Shown here one piece after another: positions 1-8,261 of a stretch of 64,000 bases of DNA (position 1 is its first letter; every line of letters begins with the position of its first letter). The position numbers and the translations under genes are program-made. The stretch comes from Acidovorax sp. sic0104 (GTDB lineage: Bacteria; Pseudomonadota; Gammaproteobacteria; Burkholderiales; Burkholderiaceae_C): NCBI RefSeq assembly GCF_019219095.1, contig NZ_JAHUWH010000015.1:62001-126000 (forward strand). Direction: 5' to 3'. The notes under the pieces were generated by a model. That model was not told the origin of the DNA, made no database searches, and saw only the letters and a list, made by a program, of their open reading frames with translations.

Positions 1-470
1 CCATGTCCTTGTCCACCCGGTCGCCCACGCGCACGCCCGCATCGAAGCGCTGCGAGGCGATATCGGTGAAGGCGTAGTCCACGCTGAACTCGATGCGGAT
101 GTCGGGGTACTCCAGCAGCAGCGGCTGCAGCCGGGGCCAGAGCACAGTAGCAATGGCGTGGTCGTGCGCGGTGATGCGCACGGTGCCGGCGGGTTTGTCG
201 CGCATCGCGCTCAAGGCGCCCAGCTCGGCCTCGATCTCCTGCAGGCGCGGGGCCACCGTGGCAAGCAAGCGCGCGCCCGCCTCGGTGGTGGAGACGCTGC
301 GCGTGGTGCGGGACAGCAGGCGCACGCCCAGGCGCGCCTCCAGCGCCAGCATGGCATGGCTGAGTGCCGAGCGCGACAGGCCCAGTTGCGCCGCGGCGCG
401 GGTGAAGCTGCGCTCGCGCGCCACCACCACGAAGGCGCGCAGATCGTTGAGGTTTTCGCCAGAGGCCATG
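1..470 (-). CDS. LysR-family transcriptional regulator (3' end beyond window)
   Basis: The frame opens at the ATG at 470 and runs off the left edge, leaving 156 codons. Residues 5-65 are a typical LysR winged helix-turn-helix, with the recognition helix around [14 protein letters not shown] (residues 28-41) and the conserved TEAG turn near residue 62. The linker helix and the first part of the substrate-binding domain follow. It is transcribed away from the cupin gene at 610, with 139 bp between them. That is the usual arrangement for a LysR protein controlling its divergent neighbour, so it probably regulates the cupin/CMD pair. The effector is unknown and most of the effector domain is outside the window. 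Confidence 0.88.
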
Positions 471-609
471 GATTGGTGAATGTGCTGCACAAGTGCATGC
501 CGATTTTGGCATCTTCTCAGCCCAATCACCCCTGTCTACAGTCACTGCACCGGCTTGCGGTGTCACAGCCCGCCTGCCGCCCCCTTCCAACCTTCAGGAG
601 CGCCAGATT

Positions 610-1119
610 ATGAACCCCACCCTCATGCGAACAGCCTTCGCCCTGGCCGTGGCCCAGGGCGGCGCGGCCGCCGCGACCGAGGCACCCGCTTTGGCCGCCA
701 CCAGCACTCAGCAGATTACACGGGCCGGCGCCCAGGCCTCGGCCGCCGGGCCCGATGCATTCTTCACTGGCCGCGTGCGCGTCGATCCCATCTGGCCTGC
801 CGACAAAGGCATCAGCGCATCGGGCGCGCATGTCACCTTCGAGCCCGGCGCCCGCTCTGCCTGGCACACCCACCCCGCAGGCCAGCGACTGGTGGTGGTC
901 TCGGGCACAGGCCGCACGCAGGAATGGGGCAAACCGGTGCAGGAAATCCGCCCCGGCGACGTGATTTGGTGCCCGCCCGGCGTAAAGCACTGGCACGGCG
1001 CCGCGTCCAGCACGGCCATGACCCATCTGGCCGTGACCGGCACGGCAGATGGCAAGAACGTCGAATGGATGGAGAAGGTCAGCGATGAGCAATACAACAG
1101 CAACACCACGGCGCGTTGA
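610..1119 (+). CDS. Secreted cupin-domain protein, hydroxynitrile-lyase-like metal site
   Basis: A 169-residue single-domain cupin. The ATG at 610 is preceded by AGGAG at a suitable distance, and an alanine-rich N-terminus resembles a signal peptide. The first cupin motif contains HTHPAGQ (His86, His88, Gln92) and the second gives His127 (GVKHWHG). From memory, this H-x-H-x3-Q...H spacing matches the manganese ligands of the cupin hydroxynitrile lyase from Granulicella; that enzymatic activity is only a possibility. The next gene, a carboxymuconolactone-decarboxylase-family protein, starts 35 nt before this one ends, so the two are probably translated together. Many such cupin/CMD pairs have no known substrate. 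The fold is clear; the function is not. Confidence 0.82.
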   Translation: MNPTLMRTAFALAVAQGGAAAATEAPALAATSTQQITRAGAQASAAGPDAFFTGRVRVDPIWPADKGISASGAHVTFEPGARSAWHTHPAGQRLVVVSGTGRTQEWGKPVQEIRPGDVIWCPPGVKHWHGAASSTAMTHLAVTGTADGKNVEWMEKVSDEQYNSNTTAR

Positions 1120-1879
1120 GCGCATGGCCCGGCTTGCAGCGATCGGCCTGCTGGCGTGCCTGGCACTTGTACCGAGCCATGCATCCACCAGCCCTCAGGA
1201 GCTCAAAGCAATGCAACCCACCGCCGCGCAGACCAACGAGACGCTCTCGCCACGCCAGCAGGCCATCGTGCCCATCGCCGCCTTCGCAGCGGCCGGCGAC
1301 ATCGCGCGCCTGGGCCCTGCGCTGGACCAGGGCCTGGACGCGGGCCTGACAGTGGGCGACGCGCGCGAAGTGTTGGTGCAGGTGTATGCCTACGCGGGCT
1401 TCCCGCGCAGTCTGAACGCGCTGGGCGAGCTCATGAAGGTGCTGGAGGCCCGTCGCCAGCGCGGCCTGCAGGACGCCCCCGGGCGCGCGCCCAGCCGGCC
1501 CATCCCCCAAGGCGATGCCCTGCTGGCAGCCGGCACCGCCAACCAGACGCGCCTGGTGGGTGCGCCCGTCAAGGGCCCGCTGTTCGACTTCGCACCGGCC
1601 ATCAACCAGTACCTCAAGACCCACCTCTTCGGCGAAATCTTCGAGCGTGACAACTTGGATTGGCAGAGCCGGGAAATCGCGACGGTGGGCATGCTATCGG
1701 CCCTGGCCGGCGCCGAATCGCAGCTGCAGTCGCACATGGGCATCAGCATGAACGTGGGTCTTACGGCTCGTCAGCTTCAACAGTTGGGACAGATCCTCGC
1801 GGAGCGGGTGGATTCGATACATGCAGCACGAGCAAGAAGCGCACTTACGAGAGCCTTGGCGGACCTAGCGGTCAAGTAG
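1085..1879 (+). CDS. Carboxymuconolactone decarboxylase-family protein (two CMD repeats)
   Basis: A 264-residue protein with two CMD (AhpD-like fold) halves, roughly residues 45-130 and 165-260. The first has an [15 protein letters not shown] segment typical of the family. The second contains [12 protein letters not shown]. No CxxC pair is visible, so it should not act as an AhpD-type peroxidase reductase. The ATG at 1085 overlaps the cupin gene by 35 nt; an alternative ATG at 1124, 4 bp after the cupin stop, would begin directly with a signal-like segment ([16 protein letters not shown]). Coupling to the cupin suggests one pathway, probably processing a small carbonyl or lactone compound, but the substrate cannot be read from the sequence. 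Confidence 0.8.
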   Translation: MSNTTATPRRVERMARLAAIGLLACLALVPSHASTSPQELKAMQPTAAQTNETLSPRQQAIVPIAAFAAAGDIARLGPALDQGLDAGLTVGDAREVLVQVYAYAGFPRSLNALGELMKVLEARRQRGLQDAPGRAPSRPIPQGDALLAAGTANQTRLVGAPVKGPLFDFAPAINQYLKTHLFGEIFERDNLDWQSREIATVGMLSALAGAESQLQSHMGISMNVGLTARQLQQLGQILAERVDSIHAARARSALTRALADLAVK

Positions 1880-2134
1880 TACTGTCATGTTTTGGCACAC
1901 GCCGTTCGATCATCGTCGTGAACTGGCATCCTTACCGACGCTAAGGACGCCGCATTGGAGAGCTGTATACGGTGGGACTGCCTAGCGCACCCGATGCTGC
2001 GCCCTACCGTCCGCTCTTGATTGCAGCAGTCGTTCACTTACTGCCGGTTGAAAGACAGCATCCAGCCTCTTGCAGTCATTGGAGCCTTTTTGGGGGCCAC
2101 TCGGACCACAAGAACTTCTAGAAAAACCAAAGAA

Positions 2135-2164
2135 AAAGAGCGCTCAAACTGGGCGCTCTTTTTT
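2135..2164 (+). terminator. Intrinsic terminator downstream of the CMD gene
   Basis: A 9-bp perfect stem (AAAGAGCGC at 2135-2143, GCGCTCTTT at 2153-2161) with a 9-nt loop, followed by a T tract. It lies about 255 bp past the CMD stop codon, so it may originally have belonged to a gene now lost. Confidence 0.85.
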
Positions 2165-2236
2165 ATATAGCAACAAGCCCAAACAGGGCTGCAGGTTGCT
2201 TCGTATTTCTAGGTCGCCGGTACCAGTCAAGTTCGA

Positions 2237-2329
2237 GTTTACGACTTTACTGTTACAAATGACCACCCCGCAAACCCGCGTGAATGCTGGAGGCTTGTTT
2301 ACGACTTTATTCGCGTGTTTACGACTTTA
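2237..2329. repeat. Three direct copies of GTTTACGACTTTA
   Basis: Exact 13-bp copies at 2237-2249, 2297-2309 and 2317-2329, spaced 60 and 20 bp, so all fall on a 20-bp period. Regular ~20-bp spacing is typical of transposase-binding sites at the ends of Mu/Tn7/IS21-type elements. No matching transposase is present. Confidence 0.75.
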
Positions 2330-2475
2330 ATTACCCAGAATAATAAACGCGGACGCAAACGAAAGCAGCCCTGCTGTGAGTCACGGACTTAGCCAAATCG
2401 CAAAACTTACCCACTAGCCCAGCACGCTGCTCCGTGCGCATGTCGGCAGAGAGTGCCAACCGTAAGTCAGCAAGG

Positions 2476-2558
2476 TCCAGTCTATGTTCGCAAAGTCCAC
2501 TCTCTGTTATCAACAGATCCACATTCTGTTTGCAAAATCCACTCTCTGTTAGCAACAA
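2476..2558. repeat. Four imperfect tandem repeats of 20-22 bp
   Basis: Units begin at 2476, 2496, 2518 and 2538. They share the pattern TCCAcTCTCTGTTanCAA, and the second and fourth are nearly identical. On the minus strand the array begins TGTTGCTAACAGAGAGTGGA, and a 5'-TG end is characteristic of Mu-type transposable elements. The array ends only 15 bp before the start codon of the hydrolase at 2573. Confidence 0.75.
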
Positions 2559-2572
2559 CCACCTGGATTGCC

Positions 2573-3211
2573 ATGCTCCGCTATCTCACCGTCCCCGTCA
2601 CAGCGTTCCAACAGAACTGTTCCATTGTCTGGTGCGACGCCACGCACAAGGCCGCCGTCATCGACCCGGGCGGTGATCTCGACACCCTGCTCGCCGAGGC
2701 TGAGCGCCTGGGCCTGGCCCTGGAGCAGATCTGGCTCACGCACGCGCACATCGACCATGCGGGCGGCACGGGGGAGCTGGCCGAGCGGCTGGCGCTGCCC
2801 ATCGTGGGGCCGCACCCTGGCGATCAGTTCTGGATCGACGGGCTGCCGCAGCAAAGCGCGATGTTCGGGTTTCCGCCTGCGCAGCCGTTCACGCCCACGC
2901 GCTGGCTGGCCGATGGCGACTCGGTGCAGATCGGCCACGAGACGCTGCATGTGCGCCACTGCCCAGGCCACACGCCTGGCCACGTGGTGTTCCACGCGCC
3001 GCAGATCGACCGGGCCTTCGTCGGCGACGTGCTGTTCGCAGGCAGCATCGGACGCACGGATTTCCCGATGGGCAACCACCAGGACCTCATCGACAGCATC
3101 ACCCAGCGCCTGTGGCCCATGGGCGACCAGACGGTGTTCATCCCGGGCCACGGCCCGGAGAGCACCTTTGGCCGCGAGCGCACGAGCAATCCCTACGTGG
3201 GCGGGACCTGA
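2573..3211 (+). CDS. MBL-fold hydrolase, glyoxalase II-like (YcbL type)
   Basis: A 212-residue metallo-beta-lactamase-fold hydrolase. THAHIDHAGG supplies His57, His59, Asp61 and His62. CPGHTPGH (about residue 134), GDVLFAGSIGRTDF and the closing IPGHGP supply the remaining metal ligands. Length and the GSIGRTD segment match the short YcbL/GloB2 subfamily that hydrolyses glutathione thioesters such as S-lactoylglutathione; the substrate here is inferred. The start is the ATG at 2573, because upstream in-frame codons lie inside the repeat array. No strong Shine-Dalgarno is visible, and the promoter must lie in or next to the array, which may have altered its expression. Confidence 0.9.
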   Translation: MLRYLTVPVTAFQQNCSIVWCDATHKAAVIDPGGDLDTLLAEAERLGLALEQIWLTHAHIDHAGGTGELAERLALPIVGPHPGDQFWIDGLPQQSAMFGFPPAQPFTPTRWLADGDSVQIGHETLHVRHCPGHTPGHVVFHAPQIDRAFVGDVLFAGSIGRTDFPMGNHQDLIDSITQRLWPMGDQTVFIPGHGPESTFGRERTSNPYVGGT

Positions 3212-3232
3212 GTCGCGGCCCGCACCATGCTT

Positions 3233-3297
3233 TGAATCTTTTCAGCCTCTTGCGCTTGATGGGCAAGCGCCAGCAGCTACTACATTGATAGCATTCG
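3233..3297. repeat. Dispersed intergenic repeat (AGCAGCTA family), copy 1
   Basis: The core is GCGCTTGATGGGCAAGCGCC followed by AGCAGCTACTACATTGATAGCA. Similar copies lie near 12912, 20233, 23890, 41170, 45004, 48206 and 58626. It sits in the convergent gap between the hydrolase and the receptor gene. Confidence 0.75.
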
Positions 3298-3370
3298 CAC
3301 CCCGCATGGGTAAGCCGGCGCGCCCACCAGGTCACACGCCAGCCACCCGTCAGGGCGATGTCGCACCGCC

Positions 3371-5542
3371 TCAGAAGTCGAACGATGCCGACACGCGCAC
3401 GGCGCGCGGTGCGCCCACGTTCACCCGGCCGGCGCCCCAGAGGCTGTCGAAGTACGCGCGGTTGGTGAGGTTGGTGACCGTTGCGCGCAACACCACCGGC
3501 TGCGACCCGAAACGCGTGGCGTAGCGGGCTCCCACGTCCAGGGTGGTCCAGGCGGGCAGTTTCACGCTGTTGTCGCCCGTGAGCCATTGCGCGCCCGTGT
3601 GGTTCACGCGGCCGTTGACCGACAGGCCCTGCACGCCGGGTATGGCCCAGTCCGCCCCCAGGTTCAGCGTGAGCCGGGGCACGCCGAACTGCGCGCGGCC
3701 CTGGTTCACGCCCTTGGCGGTCTTGGTCTGTTTGGCCTCGGTGTAGGCCGCACCGCCCAGCAGCGTGAGCGTCGGGCTCAGCTGACCAAACACGTTCCAC
3801 TCCACGCCCCGGTTGCGCTGTTCGCCGTCGAGCACCTGGCGGTTGTTGGCTTCGATCAGCGCCGGCTTGCTGATCTGGAACAGGCTCACCGTCTGCGTCA
3901 GGCTGCCCATCGCCCACTTCACGCCCACCTCGGCCTGCTTGCTCTTGTAGGGCTTGAAGGTCTCGCCTTCGTTGGCATAGGGCGCCTTCACCGTGGTGCC
4001 TGCGCTCAGGCCTTCCACGTAGTTGCCGTACAGCGAGATGTTCTCGCCCCAGGGCTTGGCGACCACGCCCACCAGCGGCGTGACGGCGCTTTCCTTGTAT
4101 TTGTTGAGTTTCTGGTTCACCTGCTGCGCGCGCAGGCCCAGGGTGACCTGCACCCGGTCGTCGGCCCACGACAGCGTGTCCACCACGCTCAATGCCGACA
4201 TGGCGTCGTCGTTGAGCTTGTTGTAGGTGGCCGCCGCCGCGCCGGCCGGCATGGTGATGGGCCGGGGGTTGTAGATGTTGCTGTTGATGGCGGCCGTACC
4301 GTTGGCACGGCTGCCGCCTTCGTAGTTCATCACGTTGGCCGCCAGGGTCAGCTTGTGGGCCACGGCACCGGTGCTGAACTGGCCGCGCAGGCCCAACTCG
4401 GCCGTGGTGGTGTCGTACTCGCCCCAGGAGTTGTAAGCCGTGCCCGTGGCATTGCCCGAGGCCGCGTTCGCTGCTGTCCACACCGGGCGTGTGCCGAAGA
4501 TGAAGCCATCGTACGAATGCTCAGCCTTGCCGGCCGATGCGAACGCCGTCCAGCCCGCATTGATCCGGGCCTGGCCGCGCACGATGAGGCCCTGTGTGAG
4601 CGTGTTGCTGTACACGCCTTCGCCGTAGAAGAAGTTGGTGGAGCCATCGGGCGCCTTGGGCACCGTGGTCCAGCCCGTGATGATGGGCTGCATGGGCGAG
4701 CCCTTGCGCACCTTGTTCTTGAGCGAATAGGCATCGGCCTCCACATTCCAGCCCTCGCCCTGGTAGTCCAGCGCCAGGTGGCCGATCTCGCGCGCCTTGG
4801 TCTGGTGGTCCAGCCAGGTCTCGCCGCCCGACAGCACGCCGTTGACGCGCACGCCCAGGCGCTGGCCTTGGCCGAAGCGGCGCGACACGTCGGCATGCAC
4901 GCCCAGGTTCGACTTGGACGAATAGGTGGTGGTGACGCGCGTCAGCGCCTCCTTGCCCGCGCGCTTGGGCACCAGGTTGATGGCGCCGCCCACGTCGCCG
5001 GACGGCGGCAGCCCCATCATCATGGCGCCTGGGCCCTTGAGCACTTCCACGCGCTCGAACATCTCGGTGGGCGTGTTCTGCTCGGGCGCGAGGCCGTAGG
5101 CGCCGTTGATCGCCATGGCGCTGGCGCCCAGCGAGAAGCCCCGGACGATGAAGTTCTCGACGATGTGGCCTTCATTGGTGGTGGTGCGCACCGAAGGGTC
5201 GTTCTTGAGCACCGCGCCCACGGTCTGGGCCTGCTGGTCGGCAATGCCTTCGGCGGTGTAGCCCGTCATGTTGAAGGGCGTGTCCATCACGCCGACATTG
5301 CCCAGCACCCCCAGCCGCGTACCCTTGGCCACCTGGCCGCCGGGCGCTGCGGCCGGAAGGCTTTCGGGCGTCTCGGCTGCCGCATTCACCGTCACTTCCT
5401 TGAGCGCCACCGCAGCGGCCGGACTCTGCGCCCAGGCCGCGCCGGCACCGGCCAGCAAGGTCCACGCGCAGGCCTGGGCCACCTGGCGCAAGGCAAAAGG
5501 TTGGGCCCGGGAAACACCCGGGAATGGGCGGCGAGTCTGCAT
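3371..5542 (-). CDS. TonB-dependent siderophore receptor
   Basis: A 723-residue outer-membrane receptor. A signal peptide occupies about residues 1-38 and ends in AWA-Q. A TonB-box-like KEVTVNA follows, then the plug domain (FIVRGFSLG, RVEVLKGPGAMM, PPSGDVGGAINLVPKR) and a 22-strand-type barrel ending in aromatic Phe (SASFDF). There is no N-terminal signalling (STN) domain, so it is not a sigma/anti-sigma type receptor. The ATG at 5542 is preceded by AGGACTTCT. Sequence style matches ferric-siderophore receptors of the FhuA/FpvA class, but the ligand cannot be assigned. A PchR-like AraC regulator and a complete iron ABC importer adjoin it, and a Fur-like site lies about 55 bp upstream. Confidence 0.93.
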   Translation of the reverse strand: MQTRRPFPGVSRAQPFALRQVAQACAWTLLAGAGAAWAQSPAAAVALKEVTVNAAAETPESLPAAAPGGQVAKGTRLGVLGNVGVMDTPFNMTGYTAEGIADQQAQTVGAVLKNDPSVRTTTNEGHIVENFIVRGFSLGASAMAINGAYGLAPEQNTPTEMFERVEVLKGPGAMMMGLPPSGDVGGAINLVPKRAGKEALTRVTTTYSSKSNLGVHADVSRRFGQGQRLGVRVNGVLSGGETWLDHQTKAREIGHLALDYQGEGWNVEADAYSLKNKVRKGSPMQPIITGWTTVPKAPDGSTNFFYGEGVYSNTLTQGLIVRGQARINAGWTAFASAGKAEHSYDGFIFGTRPVWTAANAASGNATGTAYNSWGEYDTTTAELGLRGQFSTGAVAHKLTLAANVMNYEGGSRANGTAAINSNIYNPRPITMPAGAAAATYNKLNDDAMSALSVVDTLSWADDRVQVTLGLRAQQVNQKLNKYKESAVTPLVGVVAKPWGENISLYGNYVEGLSAGTTVKAPYANEGETFKPYKSKQAEVGVKWAMGSLTQTVSLFQISKPALIEANNRQVLDGEQRNRGVEWNVFGQLSPTLTLLGGAAYTEAKQTKTAKGVNQGRAQFGVPRLTLNLGADWAIPGVQGLSVNGRVNHTGAQWLTGDNSVKLPAWTTLDVGARYATRFGSQPVVLRATVTNLTNRAYFDSLWGAGRVNVGAPRAVRVSASFDF

Positions 5543-5597
5543 AGAAGTCCTGAAATAAAAACGAGGGAAAAGGGAGTACGCCCCACCGCAGGATTGC

Positions 5598-5617
5598 AAA
5601 CAAGAATGAATGCGATT
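5598..5617 (-). promoter_or_regulatory. Candidate Fur box upstream of the receptor gene
   Basis: AAACAAGAATGAATGCGATT matches the common Fur pattern AAATGAGAATGATTATCATT at 14 of 20 positions. It lies 56-75 bp upstream of the receptor ATG. The match is moderate; context supports iron repression. Confidence 0.4.
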
Positions 5618-5807
5618 CCACCCAGGACACGCACGGACTTCAGAGAAAAAATCAGTGAAGACGCAGTGCCCGAAGCGTTGTGCAAGGCGTGCCGATGGAT
5701 CACATCGGGCATGGCATCGATGATTTCACGCAGCCCTGCCGTCTGTGTTTGCACGCCCAACAAAGACGTTTGCCACACCCCCGCCACCCGCACAGGGCGC
5801 AGCACCC

Positions 5808-5864
5808 GCCAGGCCACGGGTGGCGTCCTCCTTGAGAGGGGAAGCGGCGCAGCCGCTCAGGGCG
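5808..5864. repeat. GC-rich dispersed intergenic repeat, copy A
   Basis: Contains GCCAGGCCACGGGTGGCGTCC and GCGCAGCCGCTCAGGG, two modules shared with seven other intergenic copies in the window. It overlaps the 3' flank of the AraC gene and can form hairpins, so it may act as a terminator. Confidence 0.6.
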
Positions 5865-5867
5865 GCA

Positions 5868-6860
5868 TCAAACCCTCGCTCGGGCCAGCTTGGGCGGCAT
5901 GCCAAAGCGCTTGCGGTATGCCGTCGCAAAGTTGGCGGCACTGTTGTAGCCCGCCACCAGCGCCGCCTGCCCCACCGTCAGGCCGTCGCGCTCGAGCGCG
6001 TGGCGCGCGCGCTGCAGCCGGGTTTCGCGCACGAAGTCGAACACCGTCGTGCCATACACCGCGCGGAAGTGCCGCTGCAGCGTGTTGGCATTGGTGCCCG
6101 CCTGGCGCGCAAGCGCGTCGAGCGACATGTCCATCGCGCCGTCGGTCTGCAAAAAAGCATGCAGCGCGCGCATGCGCTGGTGCTCATGCGGAAGCAGGCG
6201 CAGCGCGGCGGCGGCCGGTGCGGGGGCAGGCGCCGGCGCGGGGGCCGGCCCGGGGGCATGCTGGGCCAGGCTGCCCAGGGCTTCACCCACCAGCTCCAGC
6301 GCGCGGCTTTCCAGGTAAAGGTGCAGCAGCAAGGGACTCAGGTCCGGCGCGTGGGTGATCTGCTCGGCCAGCGCGGCGATGCGGGGCGATGGCTGCCAGT
6401 GGTGCATGGCCAGGTGCTGGCGGCGAAACGCCTCGATGGCGTCGGACGCTGCGGGCCCCGCCACCTGCTCCAGCCATTCACCGCCCAGGCCCACGCTCAC
6501 GCGGCGCGCATACGTGCCCCGGCGCGCGCGCCGCTCGAAGCGTTCGGGCTCGGCCACGGAGACCAGCAGCGCCCGCGGCAATGCAGGCTCGCGCGCACGC
6601 TGGGCCGTGCTGCTGGACAAGGCCACGCGGCGCGGGCCGTAGCTCACGTCCACCGAGCCCTCCAGCAGCACCACGATGCGCAGCCCCGTTTCCATGTCGC
6701 CGCTGGCCGTGAAGTCCTGCACGTCGGCCGTGTCGTCGGCGTGCAGATGAAGCCCCGGCCGCAGCACCCGCACCCGCTGCAGATGGCGCAGCAGCGACGC
6801 CCGCATGCCTTCCGACGGAGGCGCCGCAGGCTGGACGGTCAGGGGGCTCACGGCGGACAT
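5868..6860 (-). CDS. AraC-family regulator, PchR-like
   Basis: A 330-residue regulator. The N-terminal sensing half is followed by an Ala-Pro repeat linker (around residues 206-222) and a C-terminal AraC DNA-binding domain with two helix-turn-helix motifs (SLDALARQAGTNANTLQRHF, then VGQAALVAGYNSAANFATAY). Position and architecture fit PchR-type activators that sense a ferric siderophore in the cytoplasm and switch on the adjacent receptor and transporter. The start is taken as the ATG at 6860; the frame extends upstream, but that part has no domain signal and crosses the divergent promoter. The linker is likely a simple-sequence expansion. Regulation of 3371-5542 and 7110-11667 is inferred from location. 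Confidence 0.85.
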   Translation of the reverse strand: MSAVSPLTVQPAAPPSEGMRASLLRHLQRVRVLRPGLHLHADDTADVQDFTASGDMETGLRIVVLLEGSVDVSYGPRRVALSSSTAQRAREPALPRALLVSVAEPERFERRARRGTYARRVSVGLGGEWLEQVAGPAASDAIEAFRRQHLAMHHWQPSPRIAALAEQITHAPDLSPLLLHLYLESRALELVGEALGSLAQHAPGPAPAPAPAPAPAAAALRLLPHEHQRMRALHAFLQTDGAMDMSLDALARQAGTNANTLQRHFRAVYGTTVFDFVRETRLQRARHALERDGLTVGQAALVAGYNSAANFATAYRKRFGMPPKLARARV

Positions 6861-7027
6861 GGGAATGGGGTGCGAAGAGTGCGGCGAAGAAGTGCGGAAG
6901 TACGACGAGATGGATGCCGAAGACGGAACGCCCCGCACCACCCCGGCCGCGCCAGACGTTTGCGCAAAGGTTTTTCTCCATGAGGCAAACACGCCGGACA
7001 CCAGCACGTGGGATGCTAGCAACTTGC

Positions 7028-7055
7028 GATAATAAATGCAAATGATTCTCAATAG
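7028..7055 (+). promoter_or_regulatory. Fur box and -10-like element before the iron ABC transporter operon
   Basis: TGCAAATGATTCTCAATAG at 7037-7055 contains AAATGATTCTCA, a strong Fur-box core. It overlaps the downstream side of a GATAAT (-10-like, 7028-7033). It lies 55-73 bp before the ATG at 7110, in the divergent region shared with the AraC gene. Iron-dependent repression of the operon is the expected effect. Confidence 0.65.
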
Positions 7056-7109
7056 TGCTCATTGCCGGCCGCTCCATCGGCTCGCGTGTCCTGCACCTTG
7101 CATCCGCCC

Positions 7110-8261
7110 ATGACCCTCACACTCCCCCGTTTCCTGGCCCCGCTGGCAGCCGCGCTCTGCGCCCTGCTCTTTGCCGCCCCCGCCCAGGCCCAGGGCGCCT
7201 CCCAGACGGTGACCGACCTGGCGGGCCGCACCGTCACCCTGCCGGCCAGGGTGGACCGCATCCTGCTCGGCGAAGGCCGGCTGCTGCCCGCGCTGGGCGT
7301 GTTCGAACGCGAAGACGTCGCCCGCCGCCTGGTGGGCGTGATGGGCGACTACGAGACGCTGGACCCGGCCGGCTACGCCCAGTGGCGCAACCGCTTTCCG
7401 CAGCTGGACAAGGTGCCCCGCGTCGGCCGTAACAACGCTGGCAGCTTCAGCGACGAGCAGGCCATTGCGCTGCGCCCGCAGGTCGCCATCCTGGGCCTGG
7501 CCGGCGGCCACGGGCCGAGCAAGAACGACCGCGAGACCCTGGCGCGGCTGGAAGCGGCAGGCGTCGCCGTGGTGTTCATCGACTTCCGCCACGACCCGCT
7601 CAGGAACACGCCGCGCAGCATGGAGCTGCTGGGCGCCGTGCTGGGCAAGCGCAAGGAGGCCGACGCCTTCAACACCCTGTGGCGGGCCCAGCTCGAACGG
7701 GTCGAGTCCCGCCTGCGCACGCTGCCCGCAGGCACCCGCCGCCCCAGCGTTTTCCTGGAGAACCGGGTGGGCTTGGCCGACGACTGCTGCGCCACCATGG
7801 TGGGCCTGGTGGGCGTGCTGCTGGATGCCGCTGGCGCCGACAACGTGGCGCGGGGCCGCATTCCAGGCGAGCACGGCACGCTCAACCCCGAGTTCCTGAT
7901 CGCCACGCAGCCCCGGCTGTACATCGGCACCGGCATCGGGAGCATGGCCACCACCGAGAAGTCGCCGCTGCGCATCGTGCTGGGTGCCGACGCGACGCCC
8001 GAGGCTGCCCGCGCCTCGCTGGTGCGCGCCACGCAACGCCGGGGCATCGCCCAGCTGGAGGCCGTGCACCAGGCGGGGCGCGCCCACGCCATCTGGCACC
8101 ACTACTACAACTCCCCCTTCAACGTGGTGGCCGTGCAGGTGTTCGCCAAATGGCTGCACCCCGAGCTGTTTGCCGACCTGGACCCGCGCGCCACGCTGCA
8201 AACCATGTACACCCAGTTCCAGCCCATACCGCTGACCGGCGTGTACTGGACCAGCCTCTGA
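7110..8261 (+). CDS. Iron-siderophore ABC transporter, periplasmic binding protein
   Basis: A 383-residue class III (helical-backbone) binding protein. A signal peptide spans about residues 1-27 (LCALLFAAPAQAQ). The TVTDLAGRTVTLPARVDRIL opening is typical of FecB/FhuD/BtuF proteins. The protein ends with the stop codon overlapping the next gene's ATG by one base (TGATG), so the operon is translationally coupled. It should deliver ferric siderophore from the receptor at 3371 to the permease at 9283. Two consecutive Cys residues (DDCC, mid-protein) are unusual for this fold. The start is the ATG at 7110; the frame extends further upstream into the Fur site region. Confidence 0.9.
   Translation: MTLTLPRFLAPLAAALCALLFAAPAQAQGASQTVTDLAGRTVTLPARVDRILLGEGRLLPALGVFEREDVARRLVGVMGDYETLDPAGYAQWRNRFPQLDKVPRVGRNNAGSFSDEQAIALRPQVAILGLAGGHGPSKNDRETLARLEAAGVAVVFIDFRHDPLRNTPRSMELLGAVLGKRKEADAFNTLWRAQLERVESRLRTLPAGTRRPSVFLENRVGLADDCCATMVGLVGVLLDAAGADNVARGRIPGEHGTLNPEFLIATQPRLYIGTGIGSMATTEKSPLRIVLGADATPEAARASLVRATQRRGIAQLEAVHQAGRAHAIWHHYYNSPFNVVAVQVFAKWLHPELFADLDPRATLQTMYTQFQPIPLTGVYWTSL

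Larger units (their letters stand above)
1880..2572. other. Gene-free stretch of about 690 bases with terminator and two repeat arrays
   Basis: No convincing gene is seen on either strand. The stretch is visibly more AT-rich than its surroundings after about 2090. It holds a strong intrinsic terminator (2135-2164), three direct copies of GTTTACGACTTTA (2237-2329) and a four-unit array of 20-22-bp imperfect repeats (2476-2558). Together these look like the remains of one or two mobile elements whose transposase genes have gone, but no transposase fragment is recognisable. Confidence 0.6.
5543..5867. other. Promoter region of the receptor gene plus an intergenic repeat
   Basis: These 325 bases separate two minus-strand genes. 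The left part holds the receptor promoter and a candidate Fur site (5598-5617). The right part, next to the regulator's stop codon, is a GC-rich dispersed repeat (5808-5864). No gene is seen. Confidence 0.6.

Noticed and set aside
2331..2558. A minus-strand 75-codon open frame with 7-residue repeats
   Set aside because: It uses a TTG start inside the 21-bp repeat array and only reflects the DNA period; no Shine-Dalgarno and no recognisable protein.
2476..2558. CRISPR array
   Set aside because: The units are contiguous, about 21 bp, and lack unique spacers.
3587..6358. Very long plus-strand open frame (923 codons) opposite the receptor gene
   Set aside because: It is the mirror of a GC-rich real gene; its amino-acid content (His/Arg/Ala/Gly) is that of a shadow frame and it has no domain.
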